From: Streptomyces sp. TRM68416
Lineage (GTDB): Bacteria > Actinomycetota > Actinomycetes > Streptomycetales > Streptomycetaceae
Direction of reading: 5' to 3'
Assembly: GCF_014596915.1 (NCBI RefSeq)
Contig: NZ_JACVWU010000030.1
Location: forward strand, 42,996 to 106,995
Length of the DNA: 64,000 bases
Of this stretch, positions 25,814-34,666 are shown one piece after another. The position numbers were made by a program, and so were the translations under genes. Every line of letters starts with the position of its first letter. The first letter of the stretch is position 1. The notes beneath the pieces are model-generated. The model saw nothing but the letters and a program-made list of their open reading frames with translations. It searched no databases and was not told where the DNA came from.

Positions 25814-26998
25814 CTACTTCCAGCGCTTCGGGTAGCCGGGCAGGTCGGTGCAGCCGCACATCGCGTAGTGCAGCGGCGGCATGGAGGGGTCGACGTACTC
25901 GTCCAGGTTGTCCTGGGTGATGGTCGGCTGCGGCAGCTTCCACGGGTTCGGCACCCGCTCGCCGTCGAGGATCCTCAGCGCGGCGATGATCGGGGTGCGC
26001 CACTGGTAGGTCGGGTAGGTGGGGGCGATCGCCGTGAGCTTCTTGTCCTTCCACAGCTTCAGGAAGTCGAGCTGGTCCTCGCCGTTGATCGGCGGTACGG
26101 GCTTTCCGGCGTCCTCGAACGCCTCGACGGCCGCGCCCGCGACCGCCCCGGCGTCCATCCACACGCCGTCGATCGTGCCGTACCGCTGGATGTAGTCGTT
26201 GACGATCTTCTTCGTCCTGGCCGGGTCGCCGTCGGTGAACTCGACGCCGACGACGTCGACGCCCGCCTTGTCGAAGGCCACCTTCGCCGCCGACCAGCGG
26301 GTCTCCAGCACGTCGACGCCGGGCAGGATGCGCAGCGCGAGCACCTTGCCGCCCTTCTGCATCTTCTGGGTGACGAACTCCGCGGCGACATGGCCGAATC
26401 CGTAGCCGCCGATCGGGTTGATGAACGTCACCGGGCACGTCGTGTCGACCCCGCGGTCGAAGACGACGACCGGCAGGCCCTTCTTGCAGGCGGCCTCCGC
26501 CGCCGGGGTGAGCGTCGCGGTGGTGTTCGGCGAGACGATGAGCGCGTGGCAGCCCTTGCCGAGCAGGTCGTTGATGTCGGCGATCTGTTTCTGGTCCTTG
26601 CCCTCGGCGTCGACGTGGACGAACTCGGAGATCCGGTCGCGGTGGGTGTCGACCTCGGCCCGCATGGTCTTGAAGCCGACCTGGCGCCAGGGGTTGTTGA
26701 GTCCGGCATTGGAGAAGCAGATCTTGTACGGTCCGGGCTTCTTGAACTTCGCGGTCTGCACCATCTCCGGGTCGAGCGCCTGCTCCCAGGGCTTGCCCTC
26801 CGGTCCGGTGGGCTTGGCGTCCAGCAGCGCGAGTTGCTGGTCGTAGTCGGCCTGCACGAAGAACTTCGACTGCTTCCCGGTGCCCGATCCGGTGCCCGCG
26901 GTGGGCGAACCCGATGCGTCGGTGGTGGGCTCGTCGGTGGCGCAGCCGGCCAGCACCAGCAGGGCGCTCACGGTCAACACCGTCATGGAATGTCTCAC
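25814..26998 (-). CDS. RbsB-type sugar-binding lipoprotein
   Basis: A 394-residue periplasmic-binding-protein-like lipoprotein. Lipobox LLVLAGC (C19), then a Thr/Ser/Gly-rich linker and a type-1 fold: YKICFSNAGLNNPWRQVGFKTM, ALIVSPNTTATL, LPVVVFDRGVD. An ATG at 26986 is another possible start. It is unusual in lying after, not before, the two permeases. The end holds CGCTDLPGYPKRW. The ligand is a monosaccharide or small sugar by family. Confidence 0.9.
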   Translation of the reverse strand: MRHSMTVLTVSALLVLAGCATDEPTTDASGSPTAGTGSGTGKQSKFFVQADYDQQLALLDAKPTGPEGKPWEQALDPEMVQTAKFKKPGPYKICFSNAGLNNPWRQVGFKTMRAEVDTHRDRISEFVHVDAEGKDQKQIADINDLLGKGCHALIVSPNTTATLTPAAEAACKKGLPVVVFDRGVDTTCPVTFINPIGGYGFGHVAAEFVTQKMQKGGKVLALRILPGVDVLETRWSAAKVAFDKAGVDVVGVEFTDGDPARTKKIVNDYIQRYGTIDGVWMDAGAVAGAAVEAFEDAGKPVPPINGEDQLDFLKLWKDKKLTAIAPTYPTYQWRTPIIAALRILDGERVPNPWKLPQPTITQDNLDEYVDPSMPPLHYAMCGCTDLPGYPKRWK

Positions 26999-27008
26999 TG
27001 AATCCCCT

Positions 27009-27980
27009 TCATCCGGACGGGAGTCGGAAGGACGCCGCTGCCACGGCGAGCAGGATGATCGCGCCCTGGACGGTCGGTTCGAGGGCGCCGGAGACGCCGT
27101 AGAAGTTCATGAGCGTGAAGAGCGTCTCCAGGGTCAGCGCGCCGAGCATCGCGCCGACGACCGAACCGCGGCCTCCGCCCAGGGCGACACCGCCGAGGAC
27201 CGCCGCGGTGATCGCGCCGAACTCCAGGCCGGCCCCGGCCTGGAACGACACCCCGCTGTACCCGCCGATGAGGATGGCCGCGAGCGTGGCGGCGACCGCG
27301 CTGAGGACGAACGCCAGGGTCTTGGCCCGCCCCACGCGCACGCCGCTCAGCTCGGCGGTCCGCGGGTTGCCGCCGACGGCGACCAGGGTGCGGCCGAAGT
27401 CCGAGCGCGTCAGCACCAGCGCCAGCGCGGCCGCCGCCAGCAGGACGAGCAGGGCGTACGGGATGCGGCCCAGCACGGGGACGTCCTCGAACGCCGAGCG
27501 GCCGAGCCGGCGGAACCCCTCGGAGAGGGCGCCCTTCGGGGCCCCGTCGGACCACAGGTACACGGCGCCGACGAGGATCAGGAACATCCCGAGGGTGGTG
27601 ATGAACGACGGCACCCGCAGCCGCGTGGTGACGAGGCCGTTGACGAGGCCGACGACGACGCCGAACGCCAGCAGGAGCACCACGACGGGCCAGCCGGCGG
27701 ACGGATCGCCGTCGATCAGCCGGGCGGCGACGACCACCTGCGCGGTGACCAGGGAGCCGACGGAGAGGTCCAGTTCGCCGGAGACGATCACGAAGTACTG
27801 GCCGGCGGCGAGCAGGACGACCGGCGCGGAGCGGCCGAGGAACGACATCAGTGACGGCGGTGAGAGGAAGTCCGGCTGACGGACGGTCAGCAGGACCAGC
27901 AGCACCGCCAGGATCACGAGGATCGGTGCGAGACCGCCGGAGCGGAAGGTGAGGAGCCGCAGGGGGCGCGCGATCTGCAT
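27009..27980 (-). CDS. RbsC-type ABC transporter permease (second)
   Basis: A 323-residue permease with eight to ten hydrophobic segments and the signature AAGQYFVIVSGELDLSVGS, typical of branched-chain/ribose-type permeases. GGNPRTAELSGVRV is the conserved cytoplasmic loop. The ATG at 27980 lies one base after the stop of the other permease. It pairs with the homologous permease at 27982-28953. Confidence 0.92.
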   Translation of the reverse strand: MQIARPLRLLTFRSGGLAPILVILAVLLVLLTVRQPDFLSPPSLMSFLGRSAPVVLLAAGQYFVIVSGELDLSVGSLVTAQVVVAARLIDGDPSAGWPVVVLLLAFGVVVGLVNGLVTTRLRVPSFITTLGMFLILVGAVYLWSDGAPKGALSEGFRRLGRSAFEDVPVLGRIPYALLVLLAAAALALVLTRSDFGRTLVAVGGNPRTAELSGVRVGRAKTLAFVLSAVAATLAAILIGGYSGVSFQAGAGLEFGAITAAVLGGVALGGGRGSVVGAMLGALTLETLFTLMNFYGVSGALEPTVQGAIILLAVAAASFRLPSG

Positions 27981-27981
27981 G

Positions 27982-28953
27982 CTAGGACGCCTTTCGCATC
28001 GCCCGGCGGGCGTAGACGGCGACCGCCGCGATGATGATCGCGCCACGGATCACCTGCTTGAAGAACACATCGACCTCGAGCTGGTTGAAGACGGCGTCGA
28101 CGCTCGCGAGCAGCAGCACGCCGCCGACCGTGCCGACCGCGCCGCCGCGCCCGCCGGCCAGGGCGGTGCCGCCGAGCACCACCGCGGCGATCGACTCCAG
28201 GTCGTACAGTCCCTCGGTGCCGACCCGCGGCGCTCCGGCGCCGAGCCGACTGGCGAGGTAGATCCCGGCGAGGCCGGCGCACAGGGAGCACAGCACATGG
28301 GCGGTGACGAGGACCCGGCCGCCCCGCACGCCGGAGAGGCGGGCGACTTCCGGGTCACCGCCCACGGCGAACAGGTGGTGGCCGAAGCGGGTGCGCGCCA
28401 GCACGAACCAGGCCGCGGCGGCGACGGCGAGCAGCAGCAGGAACGACAGCGGCACCGGGCCGACGCGCTGGTACCCCAGGCCCTGCACCAGGGTGGGGGC
28501 GGTCTTGCCGGCCGGGCCGTCGTATCCGTTGTCGAGGTAGCCCTTCAGCAGCAGTCCGACGCCGACGGTCGCGATGAAGGGGTTGATCCGTGCCGCGGTG
28601 ACGAGCAGGCCGTTGAGGAGGCCGATCGTGGCGCTGACGGCGAGCGTCAGGCCGATCGCCGGCAGCAGCGCACCGTCGTCACCGGCCATGGTCTCGGCGG
28701 CGACCAGGGTGCTCAGGCTGACCACGTACGCCACGGACAGGTCCAGCGAACCCCCGACGACGACCAGTGTCTGGCCGACCGCGACGAGGCCCAGACCGGC
28801 GGCGACGTGCAGCAGGCTCACCGTCGTCGGCACGCTGAACAGGCGTCCGCCGTCGAGGGTGACGACGATCCAGCCGATCGCCAGGGTGAGGGCCAGGGCG
28901 ACGAACACGCCGGGCGGGGTCCGGCGGGACGCCAGGGAGAGCGCGCCGCTCAT
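27982..28953 (-). CDS. RbsC-type ABC transporter permease (first)
   Basis: A 323-residue permease with VGQTLVVVGGSLDLSVAY and the loop GGDPEVARLSGVRGG. It overlaps the ATPase stop (ATGA). Two non-identical permeases after one fused ATPase suggest a heterodimeric channel. Confidence 0.92.
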   Translation of the reverse strand: MSGALSLASRRTPPGVFVALALTLAIGWIVVTLDGGRLFSVPTTVSLLHVAAGLGLVAVGQTLVVVGGSLDLSVAYVVSLSTLVAAETMAGDDGALLPAIGLTLAVSATIGLLNGLLVTAARINPFIATVGVGLLLKGYLDNGYDGPAGKTAPTLVQGLGYQRVGPVPLSFLLLLAVAAAAWFVLARTRFGHHLFAVGGDPEVARLSGVRGGRVLVTAHVLCSLCAGLAGIYLASRLGAGAPRVGTEGLYDLESIAAVVLGGTALAGGRGGAVGTVGGVLLLASVDAVFNQLEVDVFFKQVIRGAIIIAAVAVYARRAMRKAS

Positions 28954-30461
28954 CCGGCCGCCTCCCGTGCGGTGCCGACCGCCAGGGCGACGACATTCTC
29001 CTCACTCGCGCCGGCGGGCAGTTCGCCGGCGATCCGGCCGTCGCGCATCACGACGATCCGGTCGCTCATGCCGAGCAGCTCGGGCAGCTCGGACGAGACC
29101 ATCAGCACGGCGGCGCCGTCGCGGGCCAGCCGGCGCACGAGGTCGTGGATCGCCGACTTGGCGCCCACGTCGATGCCGCGGGTCGGCTCGTCGAAGAGCA
29201 GGATCCTCGGGGCGAGCGCGAGCCACCTGGCCAGCACGACCTTCTGCTGGTTGCCGCCGGACAGGAAGCGGATCTCCTGGTCCTCCCCCGCCGAGCGCAG
29301 GTCGACGGCCGCGAGCAGCTCCCGGATGCGCGCGGTCCGGGAGCCGCGGACGAGCCGGTCCGGGCGGACGGCGCGGACGGCCAGCAGCGCGTTGTCGAGC
29401 ACCGACTGCCCGGCGACGATCCCCTCGCCCTTGCGGTCCTCGGAGACGTAGGCGATACCCGCCCGCATCGCGGCGCGGGGCGAGCGCAGCCGGACCGGCG
29501 CTCCGTCGACGGTCACTTGGCCGGTGCTGAACGGTGCGGCGCCGAACAGTGCGCGGGCCAGCGCCGACCGGCCGGAGCCCTGCAGGCCGCCGACGCCGAG
29601 CACCTCGCCGGCGCGCAGCCGCAGATCGATGTCGCGCAGCTTCCGGTTGCCTCCGCCCCGGACGGTCAGCCGCACCGGCCCCAGCTCCTGCGGCTGCGCG
29701 AGGCCGGGGTAGTAGCTCGACAGCTCGCGGCCGACCATGTGGCGCACCAGCTCGTCGGCGCCGGTGTCCGCGGTGTCCAGGGCGGCCACCGCCCGGCCGT
29801 CCTTGAGCACGGTGATCCGGCTGGACAGGTCGAAGACCTCCTTGAGGCGGTGCGAGACGTACAGCACGCCGATCCCCTGCGCCTGGAGCCGCCGTACGAG
29901 CGCGTAGAGCTGGTCGACCTCGTGGTCGGCGAGAGCGGCGGTGGGCTCGTCCATGATGAGCAGCCGCGCGTCGAGGGCGAGCGCCTTGACGATCTCGACG
30001 ACCTGTTGCTGCGCCACGCCGAGGCGTCCCACGCGTGTGTCGGGCGGCAGGGAGCCCTCCCCGATCGAGGCGAGGAGCTCCGCGGTGCGGCCGAGCATCG
30101 CCCTGCGGTCGACGAGCCCGCGGCGCAGGGGCTCGCGGCCCAGCCAGACGTTCTCCGCGACCGTGCGCTCGGGCAGCAGGGTCAGCTCCTGGTAGACGAT
30201 GCCGATACCGGCCTGTCGGGCCTCGCGCGGGCTGCGGAAGGTGCGCGGTGCGCCGGCGAACTCGACCGTTCCCTCGTCGGGTTGGTGAACGCCGGCGACC
30301 ACCTTCATGAGGGTGGACTTGCCGGCGCCGTTCTCGCCGACGACCGCGTGCACCTCGCCCGGTCGGACCTGGAGGTCGACGCCGTCGAGCACCCGCACAC
30401 CGAGGAACGACTTGCCGATGCCTCGCAGAGCGAGCAGCGGCGACGGCGGCGGGCCAGGCAT
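28950..30461 (-). CDS. RbsA/MglA-type sugar ABC transporter ATPase (two fused ATPase domains)
   Basis: A 503-residue cytoplasmic ATPase. Domain 1: Walker A GENGAGKST (about 42-50), an unusual signature RLGVAQQQVVEIVKAL, Walker B LLIMDEPTAAL. Domain 2 has the degenerate Walker A (GLQGSGRSAL), as is normal in this family, then LSGGNQQKVVLARWL and ILLFDEPTRGIDV. It is the first gene of the operon ATPase-permease-permease-binding protein-epimerase. A 583-base upstream region with repeats precedes it. Confidence 0.94.
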   Translation of the reverse strand: MPGPPPSPLLALRGIGKSFLGVRVLDGVDLQVRPGEVHAVVGENGAGKSTLMKVVAGVHQPDEGTVEFAGAPRTFRSPREARQAGIGIVYQELTLLPERTVAENVWLGREPLRRGLVDRRAMLGRTAELLASIGEGSLPPDTRVGRLGVAQQQVVEIVKALALDARLLIMDEPTAALADHEVDQLYALVRRLQAQGIGVLYVSHRLKEVFDLSSRITVLKDGRAVAALDTADTGADELVRHMVGRELSSYYPGLAQPQELGPVRLTVRGGGNRKLRDIDLRLRAGEVLGVGGLQGSGRSALARALFGAAPFSTGQVTVDGAPVRLRSPRAAMRAGIAYVSEDRKGEGIVAGQSVLDNALLAVRAVRPDRLVRGSRTARIRELLAAVDLRSAGEDQEIRFLSGGNQQKVVLARWLALAPRILLFDEPTRGIDVGAKSAIHDLVRRLARDGAAVLMVSSELPELLGMSDRIVVMRDGRIAGELPAGASEENVVALAVGTAREAAG

Positions 30462-31044
30462 CGTGGAAACCTCTGCATTCGCGTCGTCAGGACGAATAAC
30501 CGCGAACTTTCACCGGACGCGATGGCGACATCGCGGCCCCGAGGGTAAATGCCTCGATCAGCGCCTGGCAATACCGTGGGACATCGCAGCAGGATATTCG
30601 CCGTTCGAACTGCTCAATGCGGACCGGCGATCGGTCGGCGGCGATTGACATGCCAAAACCTGTTATCGAATCAGCCCGTCCGCAGTCGCGTGCCGGACCA
30701 CGAAAACCGATGCCCAAAATTCGTTATGGAATCACTCCGCCGACAGTCGCACGCCGAACCGACCGGGATTGGTGCGCAAAATCTGTTATGGAATCGGCCG
30801 CACCCGATTCATATTGACTGTTGCGACACCCCGCTGCATGCTGACCCGCAGACCACGGGAGACGGCCACTTCTGGTGTGCATCCCTTGCTTCCGTAGGGA
30901 CTTGACTGTCCGTCACGGCGGACGGACGACGAGCTGACGGCACATGTGTGCCTACGACGCGCTCGGACACTCTGACGCATCGCAGGTGCGGCCGGCGCAT
31001 GCCCGTGGTCATGCCATCGTTGCTCCGCCGAAATGGGAGACGGC
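30462..31044. other. 583-base divergent region with ordered repeats
   Basis: No gene is seen. It lies between the RbsA-type operon (minus) and the ThuA-propeller gene (plus) and is markedly less GC-rich than its surroundings. It holds three imperfect units starting at 30651, 30711 and 30773, each with CAAAA followed by (T)GTTAT-GAATC. The last also contains the dyad GAATCGG-N6-CCGATTC (30791-30810). It very likely carries promoters and operators for both directions. Confidence 0.6.
30651..30810. repeat. three imperfect about-60-base repeats, probable operator array
   Basis: Units begin with TGCCAAAA, TGCCCAAAA and TGCGCAAAA at 30651, 30711 and 30773 (spacing 60 and 62). Each continues into a G-TTAT-GAATC core. 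Units 1 and 2 also share a CGCAGTCGC/GACAGTCGC segment. Position between divergent sugar genes suggests regulator binding. Confidence 0.55.
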
Positions 31045-34000
31045 ATGCGTCGCATCATTTTTGTCCTCGGGGTGATCGCGAGCGTGCTCCTGTCGCTCGT
31101 CGTCGCCCAACCGGCGTCAGCGGCGCCGACCTTCAGAGCCCTGGTCTTCACGAAGACCGTGGGCTATCGGCACGATTCGATCCCGGCCGGCCTCACGATG
31201 TTCCGGGAGCAGGCGGCGGCCCACAACTTCGAGTTGGTCCACAGCGAGGACTCCAGCGTTTTCACCCAGGCGAACCTCGCCGGCTTCGACGTGCTCATCA
31301 TGTTCCAGACCTCGGGAATGGTGTGGAGCACGGCGGCCCAACGCCAGGCGGTGGAGGGCTACCTCGCCAGTGGCAAGGGCATCGTCGCGATCCACAACGC
31401 CACGGACATGGGCATCGAGAACGAGTACCCGTGGTGGGACCAGACCATCAACGGCGGCGCACACATGCCGGAGCACTCCCCCGGCGTGCTGGCCGGCACC
31501 GCCGTCGTCGCGGACAAGAAGCACCCGTCGACGGCCGGCCTGCCGGACCGTTGGAACCGCAGCGAGGAGTGGTACAACTTCGACCGCAACCCCCGCGGCG
31601 ACGTCCATGTCCTGGTCACCGCGGACGAGCGCACGTACAACCCGGGCCCCCGCGCCATGGGTCCGGACCACCCCATCTCCTGGTGCCGCAACACCGGCGG
31701 CGGCCGGGTGTGGGCCACCGGCATGGGGCACACCAGCGCGGCCTACAGCGAGACCCACTTCCGCAACCACGTCCTCGGGGGCGTCAAGTGGGCGGCCGGC
31801 AACGAGCCCGGCGACTGCGGCGGCACCGTGTGGAGCAACTTCGAGAAGCGCACCCTCGACGACAACACCGCGGACCCGATGGCCCTCGCGGTCGCCCCGG
31901 ACGGGCGGGTGCTCTACGTCCAGCGGGGCGGGCAGGTGAAGATCTTCAAGCCGACCACGAACAGCACCGTGACGGCCGGCACGCTCAATGTGTACACCGG
32001 CGGCGAGGACGGCCTCACCGGACTGGCGCTCGACCCGGACTTCGCCGACAACGGCCACGTGTACCTGTACCACTCCCCGGCCGGCGTCCCGAACGACATC
32101 AACCGGGTCTCCCGGTTCACGCTCACCGGCGACACCCTGAACATGTCGAGCCAGGTGACGGTCATCGACATCCCCGCGACCCGGGACCGCACGTTCCCCG
32201 AGCCCGGACACACGGGCGGGTACATCGAGTTCGGCCCCGACAAGAACCTGTACATCGGCACCGGGGACGACGTCCCGCCGAACCTCGACTCCAACTGGCA
32301 GGGCTACGCCCCGCTGGACTGGCGGCCGGGCAAGGCCAACCTCGACGCCGCACGCACCGCCGGCAACACCAACGACCTGCGGGGCAAGCTGCTGCGCATC
32401 CGGCCGTCGGCCGGCGGCGGCTACACCATCCCCTCCGGCAACCTCTACCCGCAGGGCACGGCGCAGACCCGGCCGGAGATCTACGCGATGGGCTTCCGCA
32501 ACCCGTTCCGCTTCTCGATCGACCCGGCCAACGGGTGGGTCTACCTCGCCGACTACGGCCCGGACCGCAATCCGCCCACGACCAATCGCGGTCCCGAAGG
32601 CCTCGTCGAACTCAATGTCATCAAGACGCCGGGCAACTACGGCTGGCCGTTCTGCCACGGCGACAACCAGGCCTACGCGCCCTACAACCCGGACACCCGC
32701 GTCGTCGGCCCCAAGTTCAACTGCAACGCGCCGGTCAACAACTCGCCGAACAACACCGGCCTGACCAACCTCAAGCCGATCGTCGCGCCGAACATGTGGT
32801 ACGGCTACGGCGTCTCACCGGACTTCCCCGAACTCGGCTCCGGCGGCTCGGCGCCGATGGGCGGACCGGTCTACCGCTACGACGCCGCGAACCCGTCCGA
32901 GACGAAGTTCCCGCCCTACTACGACGGGGTGCACTTCTTCTACGAGTGGTCACGCCACACCGTCAAGGAGGTCCACTTCGACTCCGCGACCGCGGTCACC
33001 CGGACCAACCCCTTCATGCCCGCCGCCAAGTTCCTCAAGCCGATGGACATGGAGTTCGGGCCCGACGGCTCGCTGTACCTGCTCGAGTGGGGCACCAACT
33101 TCTTCGGCGGCAACAACGACTCGGGGCTCTACCGCATCGACTACAACCAGGGCGGCCGGTCGCCGATCGCGAAGGCCACCGGCACGCCCACCAACGGGAA
33201 CGCTCCGTTGACCGTGCGGTTCAGCAGCGCGGGATCCACGGACCCCGATCCGGGCAGCACGCTCAGCTTCCACTGGACCTTCGGCGACGGCGCCACGTCC
33301 ACGGCGGCCAACCCGTCCCACACCTATACCGACAACGGCAACTACACCGCCCAGTTGAAGGTCACCGACAACACCGGCAAGACGGCCTTCGCCAACGTGC
33401 CGATCACCGTGGGCAACACCGCACCGGTCGTCACCGTCACGCTGCCGCCCGACGGCGGCATGGTGGACTTCGGCGACCGTGTCCCGTACCGGGTGTCCGT
33501 CTCGGACCCCGGGGGCGCGCCCGTCGACTGCACCAAGGTGTTCGTCAACCCCGCCCTCGGCCACGACGACCACCAGCACGAGACCACGGACTACCCGGGG
33601 TGCTCGGGCACCATCGACACGACGTTGCTCGGCGGGCACCCCGACGGCGCCAACCTGTACTACGTCCTCAACGCCCGCTACACCGACGACGGCGGGCCCG
33701 GTGGCGCGGCCCCGCTCACCGGGTACGCCCACGCGATTCTCCAACCGAAGCACAAGCAGGCGGAGTTCTTCACGGACCAGTCGGGTGTGCGGATCGTCGA
33801 GCAGGCCGGCGCGGAGAGCGGCAAGCGGGTCGGCGACATCTCCGACAACGACTGGATCGCCTTCGACCCGATGAGCCTGTCGGGCATCACGAGCGTGCGG
33901 TACCGCCTGTCGTCGCCGAGCGGCGGCGGATCGATCGAGCTGCGCGCCGACTCCCCGACCGGCACCCTCCTGGCCACCACACCGGTGCCGAGCACCGGCG

Positions 34001-34596
34001 GCTGGAACACCTACCAGTCCACGCCGGCCGTGAACACCGCCGATCTCGCCGGCTCGCACAAGCTCTACCTGGTGTTCAAGGGCACGTCGAACAACTGGTT
34101 CGACCTCGACTCGCTGACCTTCGGCGGGAGCGGGGTCGGCGAACCGGGCAGCGGCGGGGGCGGCGTGGCCGGTCGGACCTGGACGGTCGCGGCCCAGCAC
34201 AGCGGCAAGTTCATGGACGTCAACGGCGCCTCGACCGCTGACGGCGCCCAGATCGTCCAGTGGGCGGGCACCGGCGGCGACAACCAGAAGTGGCGGGCCG
34301 TCGACGCCGGTGGCGGTGCCGTCCAGCTGAAGGCGGTGCACAGCGACAAGTGCCTCGCCGTCACGGGCGGCTCCACCGCCCAGGGCGCGTTCCTGCAACA
34401 GTCCACGTGCGACAACGGCAACGCGCAGAAGTTCGTCGTCACACCGACCGGCACGGTGGGCGTGTACACGGTGAAAAGCCTGCCCAGTGGACTGTGCGTC
34501 GACGTCAACGGCGGCTCGACGGCCGACGGCGCACGGCTCCTGCAGTGGAGCTGCCACAGCGGCACCAACCAACAGTGGCGGTTCACCGCCGTCTAG
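31045..34596 (+). CDS. secreted ThuA - propeller dehydrogenase - PKD - CBM6-like - ricin fusion protein
   Basis: A 1183-residue exported protein with signal peptide 1-27 (ends ASA-AP). ThuA-like domain (about 28-235): FRALVFTKTVGYRHDSIP, GKGIVAIHNATD, HPISWCRNTGGGRVWATGMGH. Six-bladed propeller of the glucose/sorbosone dehydrogenase (PQQ-type) family (about 270-700): GLTGLALDPDFADNGHVY, GHTGGYIEFGPD, GKLLRIRPS, YAMGFRNPFRFSIDP. PKD domain (about 704-790): FHWTFGDGATSTAANPSHTY. A further Ig-like segment, a CBM6-like domain (about 900-1030), and a ricin domain (about 1040-1183) with NQKW and NQQW motifs follow. The propeller would oxidise a sugar with PQQ or another cofactor; the role of ThuA domains is poorly known. 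The ATG at 31045 follows a GGGAGA site. A 15-base-pair terminator follows the gene. Confidence 0.88.
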   Translation: MRRIIFVLGVIASVLLSLVVAQPASAAPTFRALVFTKTVGYRHDSIPAGLTMFREQAAAHNFELVHSEDSSVFTQANLAGFDVLIMFQTSGMVWSTAAQRQAVEGYLASGKGIVAIHNATDMGIENEYPWWDQTINGGAHMPEHSPGVLAGTAVVADKKHPSTAGLPDRWNRSEEWYNFDRNPRGDVHVLVTADERTYNPGPRAMGPDHPISWCRNTGGGRVWATGMGHTSAAYSETHFRNHVLGGVKWAAGNEPGDCGGTVWSNFEKRTLDDNTADPMALAVAPDGRVLYVQRGGQVKIFKPTTNSTVTAGTLNVYTGGEDGLTGLALDPDFADNGHVYLYHSPAGVPNDINRVSRFTLTGDTLNMSSQVTVIDIPATRDRTFPEPGHTGGYIEFGPDKNLYIGTGDDVPPNLDSNWQGYAPLDWRPGKANLDAARTAGNTNDLRGKLLRIRPSAGGGYTIPSGNLYPQGTAQTRPEIYAMGFRNPFRFSIDPANGWVYLADYGPDRNPPTTNRGPEGLVELNVIKTPGNYGWPFCHGDNQAYAPYNPDTRVVGPKFNCNAPVNNSPNNTGLTNLKPIVAPNMWYGYGVSPDFPELGSGGSAPMGGPVYRYDAANPSETKFPPYYDGVHFFYEWSRHTVKEVHFDSATAVTRTNPFMPAAKFLKPMDMEFGPDGSLYLLEWGTNFFGGNNDSGLYRIDYNQGGRSPIAKATGTPTNGNAPLTVRFSSAGSTDPDPGSTLSFHWTFGDGATSTAANPSHTYTDNGNYTAQLKVTDNTGKTAFANVPITVGNTAPVVTVTLPPDGGMVDFGDRVPYRVSVSDPGGAPVDCTKVFVNPALGHDDHQHETTDYPGCSGTIDTTLLGGHPDGANLYYVLNARYTDDGGPGGAAPLTGYAHAILQPKHKQAEFFTDQSGVRIVEQAGAESGKRVGDISDNDWIAFDPMSLSGITSVRYRLSSPSGGGSIELRADSPTGTLLATTPVPSTGGWNTYQSTPAVNTADLAGSHKLYLVFKGTSNNWFDLDSLTFGGSGVGEPGSGGGGVAGRTWTVAAQHSGKFMDVNGASTADGAQIVQWAGTGGDNQKWRAVDAGGGAVQLKAVHSDKCLAVTGGSTAQGAFLQQSTCDNGNAQKFVVTPTGTVGVYTVKSLPSGLCVDVNGGSTADGARLLQWSCHSGTNQQWRFTAV

Positions 34597-34607
34597 CCCG
34601 TCCGGAC

Positions 34608-34640
34608 GGGGTGCCCGGCGCGCGTCGCGCCGGGCACCCC
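34608..34640. terminator. 15-bp perfect hairpin after the ThuA-propeller gene
   Basis: 34608-34622 pairs perfectly with 34626-34640, loop of three. It lies 12 bases after the stop and before the GH54 gene, so that gene probably has its own promoter or depends on read-through. Confidence 0.85.
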
Positions 34641-34666
34641 TCCCTGCGAACAGGTGAGGAAGAGCC

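Noticed and set aside
30948..34241. Plus-strand frame of about 1100 codons parallel to the ThuA-propeller gene
   Set aside because: It is a shifted frame of the real gene, rich in Arg/Pro/His; the other frame has a signal peptide and recognisable domains.
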